DNA from: an uncultured Shewanella sp.
GTDB taxonomy: Bacteria; Pseudomonadota; Gammaproteobacteria; Enterobacterales; Shewanellaceae
NCBI RefSeq assembly: GCF_947501225.1
Contig: NZ_CANMUW010000016.1
Coordinates: 1-64,000, forward strand
Direction: 5' to 3'
Length of the DNA stretch: 64,000 bases
Part shown: positions 1-8,468 of the stretch, piece by piece
How positions within the stretch are numbered: position 1 is the stretch's first letter
How the letters are laid out: every line of letters starts with the position of its first letter
The notes under the pieces: model-generated
Seen by the model: the letters and a program-made list of their open reading frames with translations, nothing else
The model's database searches: none
Told to the model about the DNA's origin: nothing
Program-made: the position numbers and the translations under genes

Positions 1-210
1 TTGCGTCTCTGAAGGTAAAGAGAGGGAGGCTATACCCCTTCTCCCGTTCAGCCCCGGTTACGATATCTCTCCAGTAAGATTTTCACTCGTTTGACGTAGG
101 CTTGCGTCTCTGAAGGTAAAGAGAGGGAGGCTATACCCCTTCTCCCGTTCAGCCCCGGTTACGATATCTCTCCAGTAATATTTTCACTCGTTTGACGTAG
201 GCTTGCGTCT
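1..210. repeat. 101-bp tandem direct repeat over the 3' end of the lytic transglycosylase gene
   Basis: Bases 1-101 and 102-202 are two head-to-tail copies that differ at one position (G at 78, T at 179). A third copy begins at 203 and matches for only 8 bases. The second copy includes the last codons and stop of the transglycosylase gene, so the first copy is a duplicated gene end lying downstream. The window starts inside the array, so the copy number is unknown. The unit is not a multiple of 3, but it lies past the stop and does not change the protein. Confidence 0.95.
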
Positions 211-901
211 CCGGATAGGGAGGGATCCCCTTATAATGGGTGACGTTTGTGGGGCCCGCATTGTAGGCGGCACAGGCCAGTTCTATATCGCCACCGAAAC
301 GCCGGAGCATTTGAGATAAGTATCTGGCGCCGCCATCGATATTCTGCTCCGGCTTATAGGCATTTTTCACCCCCAACTCTTTCGCCGTGTCCGGCATGAG
401 CTGCATAAGCCCCATGGCTCCGGTTCTGGAGAGAGCAAATACATTAAATGCCGACTCTGCGTGAATAACCGCCCGAATGAGTGCCGGCTCTAGGCTATGG
501 GTCTTGGCGGCGAGCTCGATCAACTCATCGTACTCTTTGGAAAAAAGCGGCATTCTTTTCCAGTCGAGGTTCGAGTCGGGTTGGCACGCATAACAATCAT
601 ATAGCAACACTTCGTAGTGAGCAGAACCGGGAGCATGATCGGAAAATGCCATTACGCCACTCTCCTGCCTGTATTGGTATACTTTCAGCTGGTTATCAGC
701 CCCTTTGGAAGTTGGCGAAGGGTGGGAGCTGGGTCGCTCAGAAGAGGCTCGGCCCAATATCCCCTCTTTAGAGTGACTCGCTTTATAACGAGGCTTAGCA
801 TCCGCCTCTACAGTGGCCTGAGCATAGCTGTGGGTTATGACCGCAAGCCAAAGCAGAGAGCAGACAATGCCACCACAACAGATGACACAGATATTTTTCA
901 T
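149..901 (-). CDS. Lytic transglycosylase (SLT domain), exported
   Basis: This 250-residue protein cleaves peptidoglycan glycan strands in the periplasm. It has a hydrophobic N-terminal signal (residues 1-28) and a linker. The C-terminal SLT domain (about 125-245) contains the catalytic Glu of AVIHAESAF (about residue 149), GLMQLMP and AYNAGP. I chose the ATG whose A is the last base of the upstream stop (TGATG coupling); a GTG one codon earlier is possible. It is the last gene of a LemA-DUF3137-SLT operon. Its final codons lie in a 101-bp tandem duplication. The fold assignment is firm; the exact class of transglycosylase is not. Confidence 0.93.
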   Translation of the reverse strand: MKNICVICCGGIVCSLLWLAVITHSYAQATVEADAKPRYKASHSKEGILGRASSERPSSHPSPTSKGADNQLKVYQYRQESGVMAFSDHAPGSAHYEVLLYDCYACQPDSNLDWKRMPLFSKEYDELIELAAKTHSLEPALIRAVIHAESAFNVFALSRTGAMGLMQLMPDTAKELGVKNAYKPEQNIDGGARYLSQMLRRFGGDIELACAAYNAGPTNVTHYKGIPPYPETQAYVKRVKILLERYRNRG

Positions 902-1911
902 CACAGGCCGGTGTACTCATCGAGTTTCAGTACTTCAATCATAGCAAAGAGTTGTCTCATCTCTCTGTTAATTTGGCTGAACTCATATTCGAAGGTGGCA
1001 CCATTAAAAATGGAGCCAAGCTCGAACCGATTCTCTCTGCTGGCGAGCATGATAAGCAGTTTATCTTCATAGAAGGCACACTGAAACTGCCCGGAAAAGC
1101 AGTTGGCCAGCTCCTGTAAACGCTCCATAAAAGCAACGGTCAACAGATAACGGGCCTCAACCTGATCCGATGAAAACACATCGAATAGCTTCTCAAAACG
1201 GGGGTCTTCAAGTTTGACTCTGGACAAGCGTTTGAAGGAGTCGGAGAGAAAGTTGATCAGGCTACCTCGATTACGTACTACCACAGTGTGACCACTGAAG
1301 CTCTTATGGCAGCCCAGTTGCACCATCACACCACTGAAAACCGTCTTGGTCTCGTTACGCTTATCCCGCCTGACCTCTTTAGTCAGCTTCAACTCGTTGA
1401 TCGCTATCCCGACCCCCTTGTAAGTCCCCTGCACATAATCTTCAAAATGCGCATCTTCATAGCCGGGTAAAAGCTTGGAACGCTTAAGCTCCGAGATACT
1501 CATGCGATGAGTCGAGCTAAAGATAAAGTCATCGCCAAAGTATCGAAATATCCTGGGGAAGACCTGCTCCTTCACATCACTCCTGTAGCGCATAACGGGG
1601 CGGTATGACCACCAGACTAAGGGAATAAGGGGCAGCAAAGAGAGAAACCAGGGAAGATCGACACTCTGGCGGGATACAAAAATAAAAACAATAAACAGAA
1701 ATATCGTAAAAATCACGACGCTCATATAGATACGTTGCCGTAAATTTTTTAAGCAGGCCACTCGACGGTTTTCAAACTTGCGCGTCAATGGTTCGATATG
1801 TTCATCGTAGTGCGCCTGCAGTGATTCGAGCTCATCACCCACGGCGCTCAGAGAGTTGGATTGACGCTTAGGCTTAATGCGTGCACCAAAAAGAAAACTA
1901 AGTATATTCAT
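901..1911 (-). CDS. DUF3137 family membrane protein
   Basis: This 336-residue protein has a soluble N-terminus, two adjacent transmembrane segments (about 62-80 and 87-105) and a long cytosolic C-terminal domain of the DUF3137 type. The family has no established biochemical function and commonly sits beside lemA, as here. The gene lies 55 bp after lemA, and its TGA overlaps the ATG of the transglycosylase by one base. The three genes are therefore probably cotranscribed and translationally coupled. The conserved pairing suggests a membrane complex connected with the cell envelope, but that is inference. Confidence 0.85.
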   Translation of the reverse strand: MNILSFLFGARIKPKRQSNSLSAVGDELESLQAHYDEHIEPLTRKFENRRVACLKNLRQRIYMSVVIFTIFLFIVFIFVSRQSVDLPWFLSLLPLIPLVWWSYRPVMRYRSDVKEQVFPRIFRYFGDDFIFSSTHRMSISELKRSKLLPGYEDAHFEDYVQGTYKGVGIAINELKLTKEVRRDKRNETKTVFSGVMVQLGCHKSFSGHTVVVRNRGSLINFLSDSFKRLSRVKLEDPRFEKLFDVFSSDQVEARYLLTVAFMERLQELANCFSGQFQCAFYEDKLLIMLASRENRFELGSIFNGATFEYEFSQINREMRQLFAMIEVLKLDEYTGL

Positions 1912-1966
1912 GGAAATAAAACTAAATAACCATCGAGAGAATACGGCACTCGTGTGCCGTATAATG

Positions 1967-2536
1967 TTATTTCAGATAATCGGAGGCATCGACCGGGGCC
2001 TTCGACACTTCATCGGCCTCATAAAAAGGCATCACCTTGATACTCGCCATCGAAGCGATAATTGAACCGGGGAAGATCTCCACAGCATTGTTGAGCTCGG
2101 TTACCGATGCATTATAGAAGCGGCGGGCGGCAGAGATATGGGCTTCAACCTCATTATAGGTCTGCATCGCCTGCAACATTGTATTGTCGGACTTCAGCTC
2201 AGGATAGTTTTCGACGCTGACCATCAGCTGACCCATCTTACCGTTCAATAGCTCAGCCTTAAGCAGATGGTTCTGAACCGCTGATGCGTCGCCGGTATCA
2301 TAAGATTTTTCCACCTGGGCACGCAGCTCGGTGATCTCGGTTAACAGAGACTTCTCATGATCCATGAATTTCTGAGCAATTTTTAAAATATTAGGGACCA
2401 GATTAGATCTTTTTTTCAACTGCACATCTATTCCGGATAGAGCCTCGCGAACGGAGTTGCGCTTTTTAACCAGACTGACGTACCAAAGGTAGGCAATAAT
2501 GACCACTAGCCCTAACCCCAACAGCAACCCTTCCAT
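1967..2536 (-). CDS. lemA: LemA family protein
   Basis: The protein has about 189 residues, with one N-terminal transmembrane helix followed by the long helical LemA domain (KKRNSVREALSGIDVQLKKR, then NLVPNILKIAQKFM). The length and the helical Arg/Glu-rich pattern are typical of the family. There are two adjacent ATG codons; AAGGA lies about 6 bases before the second, which I chose. It is the first gene of the LemA-DUF3137-lytic transglycosylase operon. LemA proteins are membrane anchored, and their biochemical role is poorly defined. Confidence 0.9.
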   Translation of the reverse strand: MEGLLLGLGLVVIIAYLWYVSLVKKRNSVREALSGIDVQLKKRSNLVPNILKIAQKFMDHEKSLLTEITELRAQVEKSYDTGDASAVQNHLLKAELLNGKMGQLMVSVENYPELKSDNTMLQAMQTYNEVEAHISAARRFYNASVTELNNAVEIFPGSIIASMASIKVMPFYEADEVSKAPVDASDYLK

Positions 2537-2539
2537 CAT

Positions 2540-3060
2540 ATGTCCTTATTATTCTGATTTAATTTGGATATTCTCAGCTTAATCTCTAAAGCCATAACTC
2601 CCTACCTTCACCTATTTTTTATAATATTTCCAGATATTTATCACTGCACAAGCCCATCTGACAGAGGGTACAAATTGTGCTTTTTTCAGAATGGTCAGCC
2701 TGTTTATGACCTATATTCAAAACTAAACATACGCTAACAACCTGTTTATGATTAAAAATGATGGGAATCCGAAAAACCGTCACAAAAATAAAATGATATT
2801 TTTTATCAGTAGAAAAACCTCTTATTAATCAACAGCAACAATCAAGAAGATTAGGTTATAAAAAATAAACTCCCATTCAGAAAGACTATTCACATTCCCG
2901 GTTCAACCACTAAGTTAACCTGAAAAAATTACCATTAAGGAAAGCATTAAGTGAGTTGCTTTCAATTACCTGATTTTAACGCCAACATTCATGATAAACG
3001 GCATGCACTATCTGGTTCTTACAACGGTAATATCTATGTACAAACTTGCAGTAAACCATT
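2540..3060. other. AT-rich intergenic region upstream of lemA
   Basis: This is non-coding, AT-rich sequence upstream of lemA (minus strand) and of the first small-RNA-like unit (plus strand). The only open frame is a 60-codon GTG ORF at 2951-3133 that runs through the promoter and terminator of that unit. I do not consider it a gene. I see no other clear element. Confidence 0.5.
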
Positions 3061-3063
3061 CAG

Positions 3064-3173
3064 CTTCCATACAGACAATCGTGGGCATAATAGGTTACAT
3101 GAAGTCCTGTTATTTCATCTCATTAAGTCATAGTTATACATCCTTTTAGGCTCTAGTTTGAGCCTATTTTTTT
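3064..3173 (+). ncRNA. Candidate small RNA unit 1 (promoter to terminator)
   Basis: A -35-like CTTCCA (3064-3069) and a -10-like CATAAT (3086-3091) are 16 bp apart. A predicted transcript of about 76 nt (near 3098-3173) ends in a perfect 6-bp hairpin AGGCTC/GAGCCT (3148-3165) followed by seven T. The box CATTCAG-TTCCATACAG-CAAT at 3058-3079 recurs almost unchanged at unit 2. No convincing protein is encoded. The promoter and terminator are read from sequence; that it is an sRNA gene is inference. Confidence 0.45.
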
Positions 3174-3210
3174 GCCCGTAAGTTGATGAAAATACACTGT
3201 TCCCATTCAG

Positions 3211-3344
3211 TTTCCATACAGTCAATGTGAGCTATATTGATCACAAGCAAACATGATATCAACCAACCCCAAATGATTGACTTGATTGTTATTGCTGGCG
3301 CAACCCTATCCCTTTTGGCCCCAATTTTATGGGGTCATTTTTTT
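3211..3344 (+). ncRNA. Candidate small RNA unit 2 (promoter to terminator)
   Basis: It has the same plan as unit 1: TTTCCA (3211-3216), a 16-bp spacer, TATATT (3233-3238), and a predicted transcript of about 100 nt (near 3245-3344). The hairpin GGCCCCA/TGGGGTC (3317-3336) is followed by seven T. The upstream box matches unit 1 at about 21 of 23 positions, and both terminators are followed by GCCCG. The transcribed parts share little obvious primary sequence. The spacing conservation suggests duplicated regulatory RNAs or a duplicated promoter-terminator module. Confidence 0.45.
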
Positions 3345-3583
3345 GCCCGCAAAGCAAAGAAACTCAAGCTCACCCCCCGGATGTTTATCGCTCAGCTCTA
3401 CTCCCATCCCGGCAGCGGCCCCTCACTTCAACGAACAGTTTTTAAGCCAATTTAAGCTTTATTTAAAGCAGTTGCGAGACTATGGCAGGTCTACTCGTAA
3501 ATTCCGAGTCTGAAAACTGATAAAGCCGCAATCGAAGCCGGCATTTAAAAGGTCCACAGAGGCCAAACATTGAAGGAAAGGGT

Positions 3584-5200
3584 ATGGGTTTAAATAAAGA
3601 TGAGAGCATAGAGCTGCCTCTCAATTCACCGGGAGCATCAGGGCCACACAGTGGTGCCTTTGTTCGCTTTCTTAATATTGTCGAACGACTGGGAAACTTA
3701 CTGCCACACCCTATCTCGCTTTTCGCCATGTTCTGTCTGGCCGTTATCGTCATCAGCGGTATCGCCGGCTATTTTGAACTGACCGTCGCCGATCCCCGCC
3801 CGGCAGGCGCAGCGGGACGAAGTGAAGATGGTCTGATCCATGTGGTGAGCCTGATGAACGGCGAAGGTTTAAGAATGATAGTCTCAAACCTGGTGACTAA
3901 CTTCACCGGCTTCACTCCACTGGGAACTGTACTGGTTGCCCTGCTGGGTGTCGGTATTGCCGAGCGTTCCGGCATGCTTTCGGCTGCGATGCGTTTGCTG
4001 GTCATCGGGGCCTCAAAGCGTCTGGTAACCCTGACCATTGTATTTGCCGGTATTGTTTCTAATACTGCATCTGAGCTGGGCTATGTCGTCCTTGTGCCTA
4101 TGGCCGCGATGATATTTCACTCTCTGGGTCGTCATCCCCTGGCGGGACTTGCCGCCGCCTTTGCCGGTGTATCGGGCGGTTACAGCGCCAACCTGTTACT
4201 GGGTACGGTGGACCCACTTCTGTCCGGGATCACCGAAGCCGCGGCGCAGATGATCGATCCTGAATATATGGTGGGGCCCGAGGTAAACTGGTATTTCATG
4301 TTCGTCTCCACCTTCCTTATTACCATTCTTGGCGCCTTGGTCACCGAGAAAATTGTCGAGCCCAAACTGGGAAAGTATGACCCTGATGAGGCGGCTGTCG
4401 ATCTCGCAGACCAAAAGATGGATGGGGTAAGCAGTGATGAGAAACGGGGCCTGAAGGCTGCGGGTATCGCGATATTAATCCTCTCAACACTGGTCGCACT
4501 GACTGTCGTGCCGGAAAATGGCCCGCTCAGAGACCCTGAGACCGGCTTAGTGGCAGGCTCGCCGTTTCTTAAAGGGATTGTAGCATTCATCTTTATCTGC
4601 TTCGCGATTCCAGGCCTGGTCTACGGTAAAGTCGTGGGCACCATGAAAAAAGATAAGGATGTCATCGATGCCATGTCCCACAGCATGAGTTCTATGGGCA
4701 TGTATATCGTGCTGGTATTCTTCGCATCTCAGTTTGTCGCCTTCTTCAAGTGGACTAACTTAGGTGCAGTGTTGGCAGTCTCCGGGGCAGACGCCCTGAG
4801 TGCCATCGGTTTAACCGGCCCGTTAGTCTTTGTGCTGTTTATCATGCTATGCGGCTTTATCAACCTGATGCTGGGTAGTGCATCGGCGCAGTGGGCCGTT
4901 ACCGCCCCCATCTTCGTGCCCATGTTGATGCTGGTTGGCTATGCCCCTGAAACTATTCAGGCTGCCTACCGTATCGGAGACTCGGTCACCAACCTGATCA
5001 CCCCTATGATGAGTTACTTTGGGTTGATCCTTGCGGTTGCCTCTCAATATAAGAAGAACCTCGGCATAGGCACTCTGATAGCGACCATGCTGCCCTACTC
5101 CATCGTGTTTTTCATCGGTTGGACCTGTTTCTTCTTCATCTGGGTATTTGCACTGGGCTTGCCGGTTGGCCCGGGTGCAGCAACCTATTATACGCCATAA
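3584..5200 (+). CDS. AbgT family transporter
   Basis: This is a 538-residue inner-membrane protein with many hydrophobic helices. The N-terminal segment FLNIVERLGNLLPHPISLF and the later GSASAQWAVTAPIFVP and RIGDSVTNLITPMMSYFGL regions are characteristic of the AbgT/MtrF family. Members import p-aminobenzoyl-glutamate or export sulfonamides and related compounds; the direction and substrate cannot be read here. The start is supported by GAAGGAAAGGG just upstream. The gene is monocistronic and faces the RND efflux operon across a shared terminator. Confidence 0.93.
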   Translation: MGLNKDESIELPLNSPGASGPHSGAFVRFLNIVERLGNLLPHPISLFAMFCLAVIVISGIAGYFELTVADPRPAGAAGRSEDGLIHVVSLMNGEGLRMIVSNLVTNFTGFTPLGTVLVALLGVGIAERSGMLSAAMRLLVIGASKRLVTLTIVFAGIVSNTASELGYVVLVPMAAMIFHSLGRHPLAGLAAAFAGVSGGYSANLLLGTVDPLLSGITEAAAQMIDPEYMVGPEVNWYFMFVSTFLITILGALVTEKIVEPKLGKYDPDEAAVDLADQKMDGVSSDEKRGLKAAGIAILILSTLVALTVVPENGPLRDPETGLVAGSPFLKGIVAFIFICFAIPGLVYGKVVGTMKKDKDVIDAMSHSMSSMGMYIVLVFFASQFVAFFKWTNLGAVLAVSGADALSAIGLTGPLVFVLFIMLCGFINLMLGSASAQWAVTAPIFVPMLMLVGYAPETIQAAYRIGDSVTNLITPMMSYFGLILAVASQYKKNLGIGTLIATMLPYSIVFFIGWTCFFFIWVFALGLPVGPGAATYYTP

Positions 5201-5260
5201 AGGAAGGTTCCTGGTTCCGGCTGTGAGTCTGCACCACCTCGAACCTTATTTAAAACAACA

Positions 5261-5287
5261 AAAAGCCCGGCATCTGCCGGGCTTTTT
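5261..5287. terminator. Bidirectional intrinsic terminator
   Basis: An 11-bp stem AAAAGCCCGGC/GCCGGGCTTTT with a 4-nt loop is flanked by A and T runs on both sides. It lies between the convergent abgT-type gene and acrB and can serve both strands. Confidence 0.92.
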
Positions 5288-5309
5288 ACTTTATCCAATA
5301 ACCTGAATG

Positions 5310-8300
5310 CTACTCTGCCGTTGGAGTTTCCGTTTTAGCCTCTAACTTAGCCTTCCTCTCACGTTTGCTGAAGATACGTTCAACAATTACGAAGAAGATC
5401 GGGATAAAGAAGATACCCATAAAGGTAGAGCTCATCATGCCCCCCAGTACCGATGTACCGATTGCATTTTGGCTTCCGGAACCAACACCGCTACTGATAG
5501 CCAGAGGGACAACACCCAGACCGAAGGCCAGCGATGTCATCAGGATTGGGCGCAGACGCACACGTACCGCGTGCAGAGTAGCCTCGACTAACCCGGCACC
5601 TTTCTCGTAGTACTCCTTCGCAAACTCCACGATCAGGATAGCGTTCTTGGTCGCCAGACCTACGGTCGTCAGCAGACCTACCTGGAAGAATACGTCGTTA
5701 GGTAAACCACGAGCATTCATCGCAAGCAGTGCTCCGATAATTCCCAATGGCACAACCAGAATTACCGAGAAGGGAACCGACCAGCTCTCATAGAGTGCCG
5801 CCAGTACCAGAAATACCACCACGATAGACAGGGCGTATAGCATAGGCGCCTGGTTACCGGACAGACGCTCCTCATAGGAGAGACCGTTCCACTCGACACC
5901 GAACCCTGGTGGCAGTTGTTTCACCATATCCTCGATGATATTCATCGCCTCACCGGTACTGAAACCTGGCGCTACACCCCCCTGGATATTCATCGCAGGC
6001 AGACCGTTGAAACGTTCCAGGCGCGGCGAGCCATATTCCCACGTACCGGTGGCAAATGCGGAGAATGGCACCATGTCGCCTTTGGTGTTTCTAACGTACC
6101 AGGAGTCGATATCTTCAGGCTGCATACGGTAATCCGCTTCACCCTGAACGTAGACCTTCTTCACCCGGCCACGGTCGATAAAGTCGTTGACATAGTTACC
6201 ACCCCAAGCCGTACCCAGCACGCTGTTTACCGCGTCGATATCGACACTCAGGGCCCTGAGCTTACCGTGATCGATATGGATCTGATACATGGGCGCATCT
6301 TCCTGGCCATTTGGACGTACACCCACCAGGTTAGGGTTCTGCGCGGCCATGCCCAGCAGCATGTTGCGCGCCTCGACCAGTTTATCGTGGCCCTGGCCAT
6401 TTCTGTCCTGCAGATAGAAATCAAAACCATTGGCTGTACCCAGCTCGATAACCGCCGGCGGCACAAACGCAAATACAAAGGCCTCTTTCATCTGCATAAA
6501 CATGCCCATGGCACGCCCGGCGACTGATTGCACATCCTGACCCGGATTACTGCGCTCGGCCCAGTCTTTCAAGCCCACGAACGCAATACCCATGTTCTGG
6601 CCGTTACCGGCGAAACTGAAGCCCGATACGCTGAACACAGATTTAACGTTATCGCCTTCGGCATTCAGATAAAAATCTGACACATCTGACAACACTTTCT
6701 TCGTCTCTTCCTGAGTCGAGTTCACCGGCAAGATAGCCTGAGTAAACAAGATCCCCTGATCTTCATCAGGCAGGAAGGCGGTTGGCATGCGCATGAAGAT
6801 CCAACCCACAGCGACCGATATCGCTAAAAAGACCATCATGGTACGAGCCGAACGCTTGATCAGGGCTGCAACGCTTGCCTCATAACGCGAGGTCAAGGCA
6901 TCAAACTTACGGTTAAACCAGCCGAAGAAGCCGGTATCTACCGCGTGATGTCCCTTAGCGATGGGTTTAAGCATGGTGGCACACAGCGCAGGTGTCAGAA
7001 TAATTGCCACCATTACCGACAGCGCCATCGCCGATACGATCGTTATCGAGAACTGCCTGTAGATCACACCGGTCGACCCCGACATAAACGCCATGGGGAC
7101 GAATACCGCCGAAAGCGTCAGACCGATACCTACAAGTGCGCCGGTGATCTGATCCATCGACTTCTTGGTGGCCTCGACGGGACTGAGCCCCTCTTCGGAC
7201 ATCACGCGCTCGACGTTCTCAACAACAACGATGGCATCATCTACCAACAGACCAATTGCCAGCACCATGGCGAACATGGTCAGGGTATTAATCGAGAAGC
7301 CCGTAGCCGACAAGATCGCAAACGTACCTAAGAGTACAACCGGTACCGCAATCGTCGGGATCAGCGTTGCACGGAAGTTCTGCAGGAACAGGTACATGAT
7401 CAAGAAAACCAGCACCACGGCTTCAAGCAGGGTATGTACAACCCCTTCGATAGACTTCTCAACGAATGGGGTCGTGTCATAGGGGTAAACCACCTCTAGC
7501 CCTTGGGGGAAGAAAGGTTGCAGTTCGGCAATTTTAGCGCGAACCCCTTCGGCGGTTGCCAACGCATTGGCACCGGTTGCTAACTGAATACCGATACCCG
7601 CTGCCGGTTTACCGTTATAGTAAGACTCGACATCATAGTTTTCAGCGCCCAGCTCGACGCGGGCAACATCCTCCAGATACACTTTGGCACCGGTCGAGTC
7701 AGCCTTGACGATGATCTTCTTAAACTGTTCAGGAGTCTGCAGACGGCTCTGCGCCGATACCGTAGCGTTGAGCTGCTGACCGGCGACCGATGGTGCACCA
7801 CCCAACTGTCCCGCCGAAACCTGCGCATTTTGCTCCCTGATAGAAGCGATAATGTCCTGGCTTGTCAGGTTGTACTGAGTCAATTTCAGTGGATCGAGCC
7901 AGATACGCATCGCGTACTGAGCACCGAATAACTGGATTGTACCTACACCAGGCACGCGACTCATCGGGTCTTGAACATTCGACCCCACATAGTCGGCGAT
8001 ATCATTCTTATCCAGTGAGCCATCCTGAGATACGAAGCCCACAACCATCAGGAAACCGGCACTGGACTTAGCTACGTTAACGCCTTGCGCCTGAACCTCT
8101 TGCGGTAGCAGAGGCATTGCAAGCTGAAGCTTGTTTTGCACCTGCACCTGAGCGATATCCGGATCGGCTTCGGCATTGAAGGTTATGGTAATAGTCGCAT
8201 TACCGAAACTATCACTGGTTGATGAGATATAGCGAAGATGGTCAATCCCCGTCATTCGCTGCTCGATAACCTGAGTTACCGAATCTTCCATCGTCTTAGC

Positions 8301-8459
8301 CGATGCACCCGGGTACACAGCCCTGATCTCAACCGATGGCGGTGCGATACTCGGATATTGCGACACGGGCAGTCCCAGGATAGATAGCACCCCGGCCAGC
8401 ATCACAATAATGGCGATCACCCAAGCAAAAATAGGGCGATCGATAAAGAAACGTGCCAT
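5310..8459 (-). CDS. acrB: RND multidrug efflux permease, AcrB/MexB (HAE1) family
   Basis: This 1049-residue inner-membrane trimeric proton/drug antiporter has the usual family length. It begins MARFFIDRPIFAWVIAIIVM. The proton-relay pair Asp-Asp is seen in GLLVDDAIVVVENVERVM (about 400-415). The RND duplication is visible as two large periplasmic loops and about 12 helices. It lies 9 bp after the adaptor gene, so the two form one operon. No outer-membrane channel gene or TetR-type repressor is adjacent, so a TolC encoded elsewhere is presumably used. The symbol denotes family rather than proven orthology. Confidence 0.95.
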   Translation of the reverse strand: MARFFIDRPIFAWVIAIIVMLAGVLSILGLPVSQYPSIAPPSVEIRAVYPGASAKTMEDSVTQVIEQRMTGIDHLRYISSTSDSFGNATITITFNAEADPDIAQVQVQNKLQLAMPLLPQEVQAQGVNVAKSSAGFLMVVGFVSQDGSLDKNDIADYVGSNVQDPMSRVPGVGTIQLFGAQYAMRIWLDPLKLTQYNLTSQDIIASIREQNAQVSAGQLGGAPSVAGQQLNATVSAQSRLQTPEQFKKIIVKADSTGAKVYLEDVARVELGAENYDVESYYNGKPAAGIGIQLATGANALATAEGVRAKIAELQPFFPQGLEVVYPYDTTPFVEKSIEGVVHTLLEAVVLVFLIMYLFLQNFRATLIPTIAVPVVLLGTFAILSATGFSINTLTMFAMVLAIGLLVDDAIVVVENVERVMSEEGLSPVEATKKSMDQITGALVGIGLTLSAVFVPMAFMSGSTGVIYRQFSITIVSAMALSVMVAIILTPALCATMLKPIAKGHHAVDTGFFGWFNRKFDALTSRYEASVAALIKRSARTMMVFLAISVAVGWIFMRMPTAFLPDEDQGILFTQAILPVNSTQEETKKVLSDVSDFYLNAEGDNVKSVFSVSGFSFAGNGQNMGIAFVGLKDWAERSNPGQDVQSVAGRAMGMFMQMKEAFVFAFVPPAVIELGTANGFDFYLQDRNGQGHDKLVEARNMLLGMAAQNPNLVGVRPNGQEDAPMYQIHIDHGKLRALSVDIDAVNSVLGTAWGGNYVNDFIDRGRVKKVYVQGEADYRMQPEDIDSWYVRNTKGDMVPFSAFATGTWEYGSPRLERFNGLPAMNIQGGVAPGFSTGEAMNIIEDMVKQLPPGFGVEWNGLSYEERLSGNQAPMLYALSIVVVFLVLAALYESWSVPFSVILVVPLGIIGALLAMNARGLPNDVFFQVGLLTTVGLATKNAILIVEFAKEYYEKGAGLVEATLHAVRVRLRPILMTSLAFGLGVVPLAISSGVGSGSQNAIGTSVLGGMMSSTFMGIFFIPIFFVIVERIFSKRERKAKLEAKTETPTAE

Positions 8460-8468
8460 AGTTTTACC

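Noticed and set aside
1..210. Direct repeats as a CRISPR array
   Set aside because: The 101-bp units are contiguous with no spacers and include coding sequence.
2951..3133. 60-codon ORF with a GTG start and AAGGA upstream
   Set aside because: It spans the promoter of the first sRNA-like unit and has no recognisable protein features.
3237..3513. Two overlapping short ORFs (72 and 75 codons) before the AbgT gene
   Set aside because: Both cross the strong terminator of the second sRNA-like unit, and neither looks like a known protein.
5916..6527. 203-codon ORF on the plus strand
   Set aside because: It is antisense to acrB, whose reading is intact and fully conserved; codon composition is that of a shadow frame.
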